Assembly (NCBI GenBank): GCA_016788025.1 | Contig: JAEUTM010000397.1 | Location: 1 to 35,025, forward strand | DNA: 35,025 nucleotides | Direction: 5' to 3' | From: Bacteroidia bacterium | Lineage (GTDB): Bacteria > Bacteroidota > Bacteroidia > B-17B0 > Aurantibacillaceae | Part shown: piece by piece, positions 1-9,747 of the stretch | How positions within the stretch are numbered: the first letter of the stretch is position 1 | Layout: every line of letters begins with the position of its first letter | Notes under the pieces: generated by a model | Database searches by the model: none | What the model saw: only the letters and a program-made list of their open reading frames with translations | What the model was told of the DNA's origin: nothing | Position numbers and translations under genes: made by a program

Positions 1-584
1 TTGTATTGCAATTCCTTATTGTATACCGGTTCCCTGTACAAATAGTTTTGTTGAAGAAGTTGCGTTACAGAGAACCCTAAAAGCCATTTTTTACAACTGT
101 AGGTGATTCCAAATGCAGCATCAGGAATAGTTACAGCCTGCTGCTGTGGCCACTGCTGAAACTCTTCTGGAGCGTCGGCTTTAATCTTCGAAAAATCACT
201 CAGTTGTCGCTGAAAACCAGCGGAAAGGCCAAAAAGTAAATGATGCTTTAGGTTTAGTTTAGCCCTGAAACGTAATGAGCCGGACAAATACGTTTTGGAA
301 AATATCCCGGCTCTTTCATTAATAACATTTAATCCTGCCCCGTATTTATTCTTCGAAAATGGCCCGTCTACAGTCAATTGAACTAACTCAGGACTTTCGC
401 TCATACCAAACCAATTCTTTTTATAGTGACAATTGGCTGTTATTTCATTGTTCAATCCGATGGCCGCCGGATTTAATATATAAGGATTATATGCCGACTG
501 ATTCAGGAGAATGTTTTGTTGCGCGGCTATTTTGATCGCCCACGCCAAAATCATTAACAGATATTTCTTGTAATTTCTATTCAT
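1..584 (-). CDS. PorP/SprF-like T9SS-associated outer-membrane protein, 3' end outside window
   Basis: The reading frame runs leftward from an ATG at 584 without a stop to the window edge, giving 194 codons. The protein begins MNRNYKKYLLMILAWAIKIA, a signal-peptide-like stretch. It continues with QQNILLNQSAYNPYILNPAA and then alternating strands with phrases such as KYGAGLNVINERAG and FGLSAGFQRQ. An 'NP..NPA..G' N-terminus followed by beta-barrel strands is typical of PorP/SprF proteins (usually about 300-340 residues), which in Flavobacterium help T9SS export or anchoring of partner adhesins such as SprB. It is the last visible gene of the minus-strand operon and starts one base after the stop of the large PKD adhesin, so the two are probably translationally coupled. 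The adhesin is the obvious candidate partner. The family call is fairly firm; the substrate is inferred. Confidence 0.8.
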   Translation of the reverse strand, partial: MNRNYKKYLLMILAWAIKIAAQQNILLNQSAYNPYILNPAAIGLNNEITANCHYKKNWFGMSESPELVQLTVDGPFSKNKYGAGLNVINERAGIFSKTYLSGSLRFRAKLNLKHHLLFGLSAGFQRQLSDFSKIKADAPEEFQQWPQQQAVTIPDAAFGITYSCKKWLLGFSVTQLLQQNYLYREPVYNKELQY

Positions 585-585
585 T

Positions 586-3500
586 CTAATCTGTTTTAAT
601 AAATTTTCTTATCTGTTTTACATTTCCTTTTGCGCTATTAGTTTCTGCACTTATCATGTAAACACCACAGGAAATATTTCGAATGTTAATCTGTTGAGAA
701 TAAATTTTATTTCTCTCAAAGGTTTCCGCATAAATAAGTCGACCCGAAATGTCGGTAAGTGTAATAAGAACTGGCGCTTCATCATTCAACTCGTAAAATA
801 CATTCACTATCTCTGACCCAGGATTCGGAAACACGTTAAATTGCAAAAGTTCAAGTTTTGTTATCGGCTGATGGATTGACACTGCGCCCTGTCGGAATAA
901 AACACTAAGGGCTTTGGTTATCCTATCGCTACAAAATCCGTTTGTCACTTCTAAAGTCACACTGTAATCTACTGGGAGAACAAACGTATGAATTGGATTT
1001 AAATCACTACTTGTCAATCCGTCTCCGAATTGCCAGAGTTGACCAATAGGTGCCGGGGTGCTCAAGTTCACAAATTGCACAGGCCGGTTTACCGTATCTA
1101 TTGTTGAGGCTAAAAATTGTGCTTGAATGGTATTATTTGTAGTAGACACCATTACTGAATCATAGGCGGCACACCCGCCGGTTGACACACGAACTTTATA
1201 CTCGCCGGGTGTTTGTATTTGCAACGTTTGTTCAGTTGAGAGTGTTCCTGTTTCATTACTCCACAAAATATCCCCTGATTGGCCGGCGTCGAGCTCCACA
1301 AAATTGTTACCGCATAAATAACGCGTACTGCTTCCTAGTTCAACGGTAGGCGCTTCCAGCAAAGTAATCTGTATATAATCTGATGCTGAACATCCTCCAT
1401 TGTTTGTAACAGAAACCCCATATAATCCCGAACTGGTTACAGGAATAAATTGGGTATTTTGTCCATTTGCCCAGCTATACGTAGCCCCTGGATTGCCAGC
1501 ATTAAGTAAAAAACCAGTGTTGTCGCAAAAGCTCGTATCATTTCCCAGAAACACGTTAACCAATGGAAAAATAGTAAGAAATATCGTATCGTTTTGCGAA
1601 CAACCACTCACTGTATTTGTCACGCTAACCCAATAATTTCCGGTGAGGTTCGCGCTAATTGTCTGGCTAACCTCATTCGTACTCCACAGGTATGTTGCGC
1701 CTGAATTTTGGGCGTCCAAAATGGCGGAGCCACACAAAGATTTATCAGGTCCTAAATCTGGCTGAGGAGTTGTCAAAAATAAAACTGTCACAGTGTCTTT
1801 TTTCTTACATCCGTTTGATGCAGTTACTTCAAGCCAATATGATCCATTATTTGTAACTAAAATATTTGAGGCTGTTGACCCTGTGTTCCACTGGTAACTG
1901 CTGGCATTGGTTGTAGGTGTAATTACCAATCCATGTTTTGGTTTACAAATTAAAAGGTCATTACCGAGGTCAACGGTAGCAGCTGAATTTACTGTTAGTT
2001 GAATGATGGCAGTTCCGACACAAGCATTCTGATCTGTAACCGTCACAGAATATACCCCTGAATTGGTTGCAAGAATTGTCTGTGTTGTTTGAGACGAGCC
2101 CCACGTATAAGTACTACCAGGATATCCGGCATCTAATACAATAGAACCGCAAACCGTACTATCATTCCCCAGATAAGGAACAACCGGTGCGTTTAATGTT
2201 AACTGAACCGTTCCGCTTCCAATACAACCATTGGTGTTTGTAATAGCTACCTGATATTGCCCGGTGTTCTGCGCAATGATTGTTTGGGTGGTTTGGTTTC
2301 CAGGTTGCCATAAAAAAGAAGATCCTGGATTGCCTGCATCAAATGTATAAGATGAACCGCATGTTGAGATCTGGTTACCAAGTGAAACTACCGGGCTAGT
2401 AAAAACAGTATGGGTAATGGAACTTGTATCACTACAAGACCAAACATCAGATATTATCAAACTGGATGTATAAACACCTGCCACCGGATACATATAGTTA
2501 TGAAACTGCGAGTTTAGAGTATTGCTGACAGTAGAATTACCATAATACCAAACGTAACTCAATCCCGAACCGCTGGAACTGGAAATAAACTGGCTTTGAT
2601 CCCCCAGGCAATTGTTACTGACAGTGTACTGTGCTGTAGGTTGAGAATGCACTGTCACAGGTAAATCTATCACAGACACACATCCGGAATCAGAAACAGC
2701 CGTGAGGGAAACGCCATAAACTCCAGAATTAGAATAGGTCTCCGTCGAATTAATACTTGTTGCAGTATTCCCATTACCGAAATTCCAATTGTATGAGCTG
2801 ATGCTGCCAGAGGAAATGCTTGAACCATTGCTGAAGTAAACGGGAGTATTTATGCAGACATCCTGAACTGAACTATTAAACTGAGCAGAAGGTTTTGGAT
2901 TAACAAACACGGATATACTCATCGAATCAGGGCAGCCTACAGGAGCGTTTATTTTTAATTTTACGCTGTATAGCCCAGGCGCGCTATATTTTTTCTTTGG
3001 CGACAGAGAAGAGGAAAATGACCCGTCACCAAAATCCCACTGATAATTACAACTACCTGTATTGCATGCTGATGAGTTTGTTAGATAAACAGTATCTCCG
3101 AGACAAGAATTGTTTTTTGAAAACAAAGGACTGTTATCCGGATGCAAAGTAACTATACTCTCCACCGAATCTTTACAGCCAAAATTTGTAGAAATTTTAA
3201 GTTTGACTGTGTATGTTCCACTGGCGCTATAGCTTTGAGAAGGATTTAACAAGGTACTTGTGTTGGCAGTCCCTTGCCCTAAATTCCAAAGCAAGCTTGT
3301 AATCGCCATCGCGGTGTGATTGCTTACGGAAGTGCTGCTAAATGAAAATACACCGTTCGAACAATTAAACGAGTTCACAAACGCAGCGATTGGTAGTGGA
3401 TATACAGTAATGTTTGTAGAGGTTACAGTAACCGAGCAGCCATAATTTGACGTTGAAACAAGTTGCATGCTGTATTCTCCAGGTGAAGCAAACTTTCGTT

Positions 3501-4929
3501 TGAAGTGTTGTGCATTCGAATTCAACGACGTGGCGTCGCTAAATGTCCACTGGTTATTAAATGATCCCGAGCTGATAGTAACTGTGTCTTTAATAATTAC
3601 AGAATCTCCAAAACAGGAATTAAGATGATTAAAATAAGTAATCTGAGGATAAGGTGCCTGAGGCGCTATAACAATACTGTCTTTCGTAACACAGCCACGA
3701 ACGTCTTTAAGAGAAACGACAAACTTCTTATGCGTTGCACCAGGAATTGTGCTTATAGTTTGAGTATAAGATGGTGGCACGGTGCTCCATTCCCATTTTA
3801 ATGGTGAGTTTGGAATCTGAGAATTGTTGCCTGCATCGAGAATCGCCACGCTTCCAGTACACAAATGCATCGTATCAGGAATTAGTGCTGAAATTGGCGG
3901 ATTCGTACAATTCGGGTCAGCAATAGTAATGCGAAAAGCCTTCTGGTCAATCGCAACGTTTGTATGATTCATGTCGGTGAGAGTTGCAGTCATCACCCCG
4001 TTATTAACCGGTCCGCTTAAACTTACAATTGTATTCACAACGGTAGATGGAAGTACAGACCAGTTCATATCTGAATTGGGTGAAACAAAAAGTCTCATTG
4101 CTGACAGATTGTAATATCCGGTTGTGAAATAAGAAAAATCAGCGTAGGAGTAGTTAACCTTGATCGAGTTGTTTGCGAGTGATTGACCCGGAGAGTAAAT
4201 GTCAAAATATCTGAGTACACTTCCTTTTGCCGCATTTACCTGAGGTTTAAAGCCCCGGAAGATATTCAGGTCCGACCCTATATTAAGTAAGCCAAAAATT
4301 TGAATTCCGATATTCGCAGGATTAATGTCAACAGAATAGTTATAGATAGTTTTATAAATCACCAGACCGGTATCCTGCAATGAACTCGCCATAAACTCAG
4401 ACCCGTACCTTTCATTCTTTATATAAGGATGATTCATGACAGAAGGCGCGCCAACCGGATCAATGATATTCCATTTGAACCCGTTCATAAAAATGTTTCC
4501 GGTTTTAAACGTCAGAGTATCCTGACAACGTACATTAGTCTGAAGCGTAACAGAATTATTATTTCCTTTGTCAACTTCCACCTCCCAGAACTTAGGAATG
4601 GCATTTCCGCTTATTGTACAACTCGTTCCTGCCGAATATGTAAGAGTTGTTCGAAAAATAATTCTGGCTTTTTTTGCATTACCAGGACCGGCTGTTGCGC
4701 TAAACTTCAAGGTGTCATCATTTACAAGGTTGCCAGAGAGGTACAACGGTCCATTAAATCTTACTTGTTTCACCGCGTCGCAATTTAAATTACGAAAATC
4801 ACCGTCTACGCTTAAATAGCTATTCGAATCAACGCGTAAACTTGCATCTGCACCATTGACAAATAGTCCTGTTTGCGCAAAACAAAAAGTACTTAGTAAA
4901 GAAAATAATATGTTAAGATACTTTCTCAA
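586..4929 (-). CDS. Large PKD/Ig-like repeat adhesin with T9SS type A sorting domain
   Basis: This 1447-residue exported protein has a signal peptide at about residues 1-19 (ending CFAQ) and a unique N-terminal region to about 330. About five PKD-like domains follow (roughly 430-865; motifs such as WDFGDG and WNFGNG). Six shorter repeats then carry 'LGND..CG...LDAG.PG..Y.W' and 'SG.Y.V.VT...GC' (roughly 868-1275), then another PKD domain (WQFGDG). The C-terminal domain from about 1364 (NVFPNPG, ISGRLIY, GVYMISA, KFIKTD) is a T9SS type A sorting signal, so the protein should cross the outer membrane and be anchored or released at the surface. The start is a TTG at 4929, two bases after the upstream stop; no ATG exists back to the in-frame stop. 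No catalytic domain is visible. A binding or structural role is inferred. Confidence 0.88.
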   Translation of the reverse strand: MRKYLNILFSLLSTFCFAQTGLFVNGADASLRVDSNSYLSVDGDFRNLNCDAVKQVRFNGPLYLSGNLVNDDTLKFSATAGPGNAKKARIIFRTTLTYSAGTSCTISGNAIPKFWEVEVDKGNNNSVTLQTNVRCQDTLTFKTGNIFMNGFKWNIIDPVGAPSVMNHPYIKNERYGSEFMASSLQDTGLVIYKTIYNYSVDINPANIGIQIFGLLNIGSDLNIFRGFKPQVNAAKGSVLRYFDIYSPGQSLANNSIKVNYSYADFSYFTTGYYNLSAMRLFVSPNSDMNWSVLPSTVVNTIVSLSGPVNNGVMTATLTDMNHTNVAIDQKAFRITIADPNCTNPPISALIPDTMHLCTGSVAILDAGNNSQIPNSPLKWEWSTVPPSYTQTISTIPGATHKKFVVSLKDVRGCVTKDSIVIAPQAPYPQITYFNHLNSCFGDSVIIKDTVTISSGSFNNQWTFSDATSLNSNAQHFKRKFASPGEYSMQLVSTSNYGCSVTVTSTNITVYPLPIAAFVNSFNCSNGVFSFSSTSVSNHTAMAITSLLWNLGQGTANTSTLLNPSQSYSASGTYTVKLKISTNFGCKDSVESIVTLHPDNSPLFSKNNSCLGDTVYLTNSSACNTGSCNYQWDFGDGSFSSSLSPKKKYSAPGLYSVKLKINAPVGCPDSMSISVFVNPKPSAQFNSSVQDVCINTPVYFSNGSSISSGSISSYNWNFGNGNTATSINSTETYSNSGVYGVSLTAVSDSGCVSVIDLPVTVHSQPTAQYTVSNNCLGDQSQFISSSSGSGLSYVWYYGNSTVSNTLNSQFHNYMYPVAGVYTSSLIISDVWSCSDTSSITHTVFTSPVVSLGNQISTCGSSYTFDAGNPGSSFLWQPGNQTTQTIIAQNTGQYQVAITNTNGCIGSGTVQLTLNAPVVPYLGNDSTVCGSIVLDAGYPGSTYTWGSSQTTQTILATNSGVYSVTVTDQNACVGTAIIQLTVNSAATVDLGNDLLICKPKHGLVITPTTNASSYQWNTGSTASNILVTNNGSYWLEVTASNGCKKKDTVTVLFLTTPQPDLGPDKSLCGSAILDAQNSGATYLWSTNEVSQTISANLTGNYWVSVTNTVSGCSQNDTIFLTIFPLVNVFLGNDTSFCDNTGFLLNAGNPGATYSWANGQNTQFIPVTSSGLYGVSVTNNGGCSASDYIQITLLEAPTVELGSSTRYLCGNNFVELDAGQSGDILWSNETGTLSTEQTLQIQTPGEYKVRVSTGGCAAYDSVMVSTTNNTIQAQFLASTIDTVNRPVQFVNLSTPAPIGQLWQFGDGLTSSDLNPIHTFVLPVDYSVTLEVTNGFCSDRITKALSVLFRQGAVSIHQPITKLELLQFNVFPNPGSEIVNVFYELNDEAPVLITLTDISGRLIYAETFERNKIYSQQINIRNISCGVYMISAETNSAKGNVKQIRKFIKTD
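1140..2400 (-). repeat. Six tandem Ig-like repeats within the PKD adhesin
   Basis: Six units of about 67-72 codons lie in tandem. Each opens with 'V.LGND...C', continues with LDAGNPGATYSW-like sequence and 'TQTI', and closes with 'SGxYxVxVTNxxGC'. The third and sixth units have diverged most (ITPTTNASSYQW; LDAGQSGDILW). They are probably beta-sandwich spacers extending the adhesin from the surface. Boundaries are approximate. Confidence 0.8.
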
Positions 4930-4931
4930 TC

Positions 4932-5981
4932 TTATGGAAGTTTAATTATATATGCCAATACATAGTATGGCGGCCTGTTTTCATGAATCTGATCGCCTCC
5001 TTTTGCTGTTTCGGATACGCTCACTGATACAGTCTGTGGATCGCCACTGTAAGAAGTGCCATTTCCAATCCACACGTTTCCCCATAAATTGAACCCGAAG
5101 ACATTGCTGTTCGCTAAGGATGCACTTACATTATGCGTATGATTCGGCATTTCTGCGAGAGAAAGTGTATGCCCATTTTCACCTCCGGTATTACCAATAG
5201 CTCCGTAATTTATAGTCGTTCCATCAGCTGGTGCATTTACAGGAGTAACGCTTCCTGAACTAACGGCTATATATTGTCCTGTTGGAATATACTGACTACC
5301 TGGCGTGTTGTTCATACCAACGATAAATCTTCCTCTCAAGTCAGGGGTAGTTAAGCCATTATAAGTTCCCCCATCACAAATTGCCCAACCTACTGGTATC
5401 AGCGTACCACTCCACATAATAATTGCTCCTGTCGGAACAAGAGCATTCGACGAAAATCCTCCAACGTTAAGTGTACCAGTTGAAATTGTACCGCTGGAAG
5501 TAATGTCTCCACCGGTTTGTAAATTTCCAGACACTGTTGCGTTCCCAACAACATCAAGTGCCTGAATTGGATTCTGTTTGTTAATTCCAAGAGAAAATGT
5601 AGCAGATGACGACGGCGTTGTAATTACACCTGAAGGGTAATTTGTTGATCCGGTAGTAGGAGTGGATAACGTCAAAGGACTCATCGAAACCCAACGATTA
5701 ATAGATCCTTGATAATAATAATGCATTCTGTGATCCTTATCATAAACAACCAGTCCATCGGAAGGACTATTGGTGCCGGTTGACATAGACATTCTTTGTG
5801 TAGTTGTCATACTGGGCGTGAGTAACCCTTTAACAGTTCCCGCTGGTGACTCAACCTGTAAGGCCGCCGAATTATGCGGTGTTAAAATGTTTACCCCAAC
5901 CTGGCATTCATATTGCTCTGATAATGCAAGCAGGAACAGTAACAGCGTTATCCCTTTCTTAACCAATCTTTTCATAATCAT
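4932..5981 (-). CDS. Exported phage-tail-collar domain protein
   Basis: This 349-residue protein has a signal peptide at residues 1-27 (charged start, then ITLLLFLLALSEQ). Residues 28-100 follow the pattern common in Bacteroidota surface proteins (SAALQVESP, KGLLTPSMTTTQR, DGLVVYD, YYYQGSINRWV). Residues 128-175 look like a tail-fibre shaft (LGINKQNPIQALDVVGN). Residues 183-349 match the phage tail collar fold: PTGAIIMWSG, PVGWAICDGGTYNGLTTPDL, RGRFIVGM, LAEMPNHTHN and a C-terminal RPPYYVLAYIIKL. In phages this domain sits in fibre or baseplate proteins. Free-standing bacterial versions exist, but their function is mostly unknown. No T9SS sorting domain is visible. It lies 17 bases after the FN3 gene and two bases before the PKD adhesin, so it is probably a component of the same surface assembly. 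No other phage genes are nearby. Confidence 0.85.
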   Translation of the reverse strand: MIMKRLVKKGITLLLFLLALSEQYECQVGVNILTPHNSAALQVESPAGTVKGLLTPSMTTTQRMSMSTGTNSPSDGLVVYDKDHRMHYYYQGSINRWVSMSPLTLSTPTTGSTNYPSGVITTPSSSATFSLGINKQNPIQALDVVGNATVSGNLQTGGDITSSGTISTGTLNVGGFSSNALVPTGAIIMWSGTLIPVGWAICDGGTYNGLTTPDLRGRFIVGMNNTPGSQYIPTGQYIAVSSGSVTPVNAPADGTTINYGAIGNTGGENGHTLSLAEMPNHTHNVSASLANSNVFGFNLWGNVWIGNGTSYSGDPQTVSVSVSETAKGGDQIHENRPPYYVLAYIIKLP

Positions 5982-5998
5982 ATTTTATTTTCTGGATT

Positions 5999-8005
5999 CT
6001 ATTTAGTTTGCGGTTTACCTGTTCTTATTTCCAATTGATCGGACTTAAAAACATCACCCCTTTTATTATAAACTCTTAACTGATATATGTAATTATTGCC
6101 AGAACTCACATCCTTGTCCTTGTAAACATTGTCCTGTAGAACACCCGTTAATGGAAAAAAATAATTGTCATTTGAATTTCTTTTGTACAAGATTATGCCT
6201 TTAAGTTCGCTTTCTTCATCCAACATCCATTTCAAACTTATTTGCTGGTTACGTTTGTCATACTTTGCTTCGAACCGTTTTATTTCCACAAGATCGTCCT
6301 GCCGCTTCCTGATTTTTATTTTCTGTTTATTGGAAGACTTTGAAATATTACCAGTACTGTCAAGCGCCACTAGATAATACTCATACACAGTTTCCAGATT
6401 TGCTGTACGATCTATATAACGATACGAATCAAATGGAATCAACCTCGTATTCACTTTTTCAAAATTCTCGACGCTGTCAGTCATATTCCTACGGAAAACA
6501 TTATATCCGGCCAGATCAGGCTCAGCATTCAGCAACCACTCTACCTGGATTTGTTCTTTTTCGTTTGCAGCGAGGGTTTTTAAAAAAGGGGCGTTAGGAG
6601 CTTTTACATCAGGCATAGAGGCCGCTGCAAAATCTGAATACGGACTTTTATTTAGACTCTGATCGACGGCTACGATCTTGTAAAGAAATTTATTTTTTGT
6701 ATTGCTCGGCAGACGCTCTTCGTAACTATTCGTCGTAACAGGAACGGGAGTTATTTTTACGTAATTATCTGCCGAGTTTTCGTTTATAGTCCTGTATATC
6801 AGGTATCCTTCTAAATCATCCTCCGGATTTTTTTCCCAACTTAAGCGAAGGACCCCTGTATCTGCGCTAATCGTTAGGTTCTTTGGTTTAACCGGAGGTT
6901 CATCGTCATAAATTTCGAGGAAAAATGGATTTGATCTGGATTCGTTTTTATCATAATCTACTGCTGAGATGGCATACATGTACGAGCCGAAATGAGGCAC
7001 ACTGTCTATAAAGACAGAGTCTCCCACACTCACAAGTTCCTTATTAATGCGAACATAGTCAGTGTCATTTTTCGTTGTTCTGTAGACATTAAAGCCCGCC
7101 AAATCATCTTCAATGTTCTTTTTCTTCCATCTTAAACTTACCCTTCTTCCTTGTTGCGTTTTATAGACGGAGTCAGGCGCGATCGGCGCTTCCAGATCTT
7201 TTATATAGACCTCGATGGTTTCTGATTTCTCTGAAACATCTCCAAAAAAATCTATTGCTAAAAACTGATAATAATACTTAACACCCCCTCTGAGTTTTGA
7301 GTCCACAAAAAATTCCTTACCGTATTCCTCTTTACCATCTTTAGTTTTAGTTTTCGACAATATTATAGGGTCTTTCGTTATCTTAACAAAAGTACCGGTG
7401 TCTCCAATCCTCCGGTATATATCTGTTCCAAAATAACGGCTGCTCTCCGGCTTCCATAAAAACGAAACCTTTTTCTTTCCAGTCGTAAAAGAAATTTCTT
7501 TCTGAGGTTCAATGGGCTTATATCCAGATGCTACTATTTTTGAACTAATCGCCACATCTGCTTCAATACCTTGTTTAATTCTAGTGAGTTTGTATTCATA
7601 TTCCTTTCCCTTTATGAAATTCACATCGTCAAAACGAATCCCAAGAAACTTACTGAATTCATCGCTCTTAAACGATTTGATAATACAGGCCAGGAACGCG
7701 AGGTCCTTAAGATTTTTTGGATCAGCAGCAATCGTAATATAGCTACTAAGTTCTTTGTCGATTAATTTAGCTTCCTGTGAAACTGAGTAAGAGCCGTGTT
7801 TTACCGGAGCTTGATTTAGCTTCTGCCAGGTTATTTCCCCGATCTCCCTTCTGTAAATATTAACTCCTTCCTTCGAAAGCAATTCTGCACAGTACCACTT
7901 CACCTGTACAACATTTCCGTCGGGACTTACTCTGCACAAGAGATTATCTTGCGCTTCCAGGCCAATAACAAAAAAAATTAATAAATATTTTAAATACCTA
8001 AACAT
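5999..8005 (-). CDS. Secreted multi-domain fibronectin type III protein
   Basis: This 668-residue protein has a signal peptide (MFRYLKYLLIFFVIGLEAQ). After an N-terminal module it carries about five FN3-like domains from roughly residue 170 to the end. Each is marked by a core Trp (VSLRWKKK, LRLSWEKN, IQVEWLLN, ISLKWMLD), then 'DL.GYxxYR' (DLAGFNVYR, DLEGYLIYR, DLAGYNVFR) and a Tyr-rich strand with 'YxIxAVD'. FN3 arrays usually act as binding or spacer modules. No enzyme domain and no T9SS C-terminal signal is visible, so it may stay in the periplasm or be held by a partner. Its ATG overlaps the upstream gene's stop by one base, which implies translational coupling with the beta-barrel protein. 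Its role is inferred from context. Confidence 0.8.
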   Translation of the reverse strand: MFRYLKYLLIFFVIGLEAQDNLLCRVSPDGNVVQVKWYCAELLSKEGVNIYRREIGEITWQKLNQAPVKHGSYSVSQEAKLIDKELSSYITIAADPKNLKDLAFLACIIKSFKSDEFSKFLGIRFDDVNFIKGKEYEYKLTRIKQGIEADVAISSKIVASGYKPIEPQKEISFTTGKKKVSFLWKPESSRYFGTDIYRRIGDTGTFVKITKDPIILSKTKTKDGKEEYGKEFFVDSKLRGGVKYYYQFLAIDFFGDVSEKSETIEVYIKDLEAPIAPDSVYKTQQGRRVSLRWKKKNIEDDLAGFNVYRTTKNDTDYVRINKELVSVGDSVFIDSVPHFGSYMYAISAVDYDKNESRSNPFFLEIYDDEPPVKPKNLTISADTGVLRLSWEKNPEDDLEGYLIYRTINENSADNYVKITPVPVTTNSYEERLPSNTKNKFLYKIVAVDQSLNKSPYSDFAAASMPDVKAPNAPFLKTLAANEKEQIQVEWLLNAEPDLAGYNVFRRNMTDSVENFEKVNTRLIPFDSYRYIDRTANLETVYEYYLVALDSTGNISKSSNKQKIKIRKRQDDLVEIKRFEAKYDKRNQQISLKWMLDEESELKGIILYKRNSNDNYFFPLTGVLQDNVYKDKDVSSGNNYIYQLRVYNKRGDVFKSDQLEIRTGKPQTK

Positions 8006-9747
8006 TACACTTTCGAAGTCCGAATTTTTTTACTTTTAATTCCGAAATTATATACGTAACCCAATCCACCTCTTACTTCCTTGAACTCCTGGGTTCCCTC
8101 CTTTAGTGCGGTTTTGCTTAGATAAGAGCAATCGGCTTTAAAAGACTGATGCTTATCAATTGTGAAAGCAAAGCCGAAACTTAAACTTATATTCCGACTC
8201 AGAGCTTCCTTGTTAAATAACGCTTTTTGAAAACCTGAAGAAACGACCAATCTTATCTTATTCTTATACAAACCTTTTTGCAATCCTATGTTTGGTCCAT
8301 ACCCTTCCGTCGATCCAATATTCCCAGCAGTTGATTTGTTATATATTGCAGAAATATTAATTCCCAATCCTAGTTCGCTAAAATTTGTGTTGAACGAACA
8401 GGTCTCATTTAAAAATGTTGAAAGAGCCTGTTTATTACCCCCCGATTCCTGATAGGCCAGGCTATTTGAAAGACTGTATTTTACTTTTCCCTTACCGAAT
8501 GCATACATTCCGGAAAGTGATCCATTCTGTGTTAACTGAACAAATTTTATTGAATCAGTGAAAACATCGCGCACCGGCAATGTATTAGAACTGAAATTCG
8601 AATAGTTGGCAGAAAGATTGAAACTCTCAGTAATGTTATAGGACAAATTTAAAGCTCCAATAAATCTTTGAGAAGTTACTACCTGAATCCGGTCAAGATT
8701 GTTTCTTTGCAGGCCGGCTGCAACACCAACACTTATTCTATTTTTTAACACTGCAAAATTGCTGTTTGCCGAAAGTTCTTCTACATCGTTTGCAAGAAAA
8801 ATGGCACCCAGCGATCTATAGTCCGGATCAATACGTTTATACTTTACTCCGAAACGCGCTTTACCTGGGTTAAAATCAATACCGAAATTCATAGCTTTAT
8901 TGAATTGTGATGACGGTCTTGGAGAGTAAATCTGGTTAACGTAAGTGAATCTTTCTATTTTAGTAACATCATCGTACAAATTTTTTGTAAACATGCTGTA
9001 GGAAAAATCACCATTCACCCCGAGCCATGAGTTCACTCTTTGCCTTGTAACAATCGCGATAATTTGGTTTTCCTGAGGGGTTATAGTTAATGCTGTGTCA
9101 AATGCAATTGAGCTCACCCGATCCTTCATTTTTAAGAATATGAACTCGCCATAATTCTGCTCTGTGCCCACTTTTAATTTTGTCCCGGCTCCCCATCTTT
9201 CATACGCTGGGAGACTAACCGTAACACCATCCACGCCTCCTTTAGGCACTGCCTTTACAAATCGTCCGTACAAAGCCGTCCCACTGATTAAAGATTTTTC
9301 TGGCTTTACCTCAACACCTCCTCCAAGAAAAATTGCACCTGATAAAGTGTATTCAGAAAATTCCAATGACCGGAAGCCAGCGTGGATAGTGAGCCAACGA
9401 TATCTAGGTGAAATTCCGAACTGGTTAAAAGGTTGGCTAAACTTGTCCAAACCGTTAGAATAATTCTTGTCTTGTTGGGTAATAACCGCTGTAAAAGGAA
9501 CGTTTATTTTGTTAAACAAGCTGATATTAAGATTAGCGTTCAGAACCCAATAAAAGGGATCTCTTCTCGCCTGGATGCCATAAGGTTTATAAAACACAGC
9601 ATTAGCACCTATACTTCCGGTACAAGAAATGGGTTCCTGTTTAAAGAGGTTTTTTGCTTCAGACACAGATTGTTCAATGTCTTGCGCAAGTACGCTTTCA
9701 AACATAAAAAAACCTAGCAGTATGGGTATCAGGGCTCGGTAATGCAA
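8005..9747 (-). CDS. Outer-membrane beta-barrel protein, first gene of the surface operon
   Basis: This 580-residue protein has a signal peptide ending near residue 22 (ESVLAQ). The rest is alternating polar/hydrophobic strands with aromatic residues, for example FNQFGISPRYRWLTIHAGFR, ARFGVKYKRIDPDYRSLG and a C-terminal GGLGYVYNFGIK. That pattern fits a large beta-barrel of the kind common and mostly unnamed in Bacteroidota. The start used is TTG at 9747, directly after an in-frame TGA. An in-frame ATG lies seven codons upstream of that stop, so the true start or an upstream nonsense change is uncertain. As first gene of the operon it could anchor or export the downstream FN3, collar and PKD proteins, but this is inference. 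A barrel is likely; a specific function cannot be named. Confidence 0.75.
   Translation of the reverse strand: MHYRALIPILLGFFMFESVLAQDIEQSVSEAKNLFKQEPISCTGSIGANAVFYKPYGIQARRDPFYWVLNANLNISLFNKINVPFTAVITQQDKNYSNGLDKFSQPFNQFGISPRYRWLTIHAGFRSLEFSEYTLSGAIFLGGGVEVKPEKSLISGTALYGRFVKAVPKGGVDGVTVSLPAYERWGAGTKLKVGTEQNYGEFIFLKMKDRVSSIAFDTALTITPQENQIIAIVTRQRVNSWLGVNGDFSYSMFTKNLYDDVTKIERFTYVNQIYSPRPSSQFNKAMNFGIDFNPGKARFGVKYKRIDPDYRSLGAIFLANDVEELSANSNFAVLKNRISVGVAAGLQRNNLDRIQVVTSQRFIGALNLSYNITESFNLSANYSNFSSNTLPVRDVFTDSIKFVQLTQNGSLSGMYAFGKGKVKYSLSNSLAYQESGGNKQALSTFLNETCSFNTNFSELGLGINISAIYNKSTAGNIGSTEGYGPNIGLQKGLYKNKIRLVVSSGFQKALFNKEALSRNISLSFGFAFTIDKHQSFKADCSYLSKTALKEGTQEFKEVRGGLGYVYNFGIKSKKIRTSKV

Noticed and set aside
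4932-5981. Prophage remnant suggested by the tail-collar domain
   Set aside because: No capsid, tail tape, terminase or integrase gene is nearby. The protein has a signal peptide and sits in an operon of secreted proteins, so a bacterial surface role fits better.
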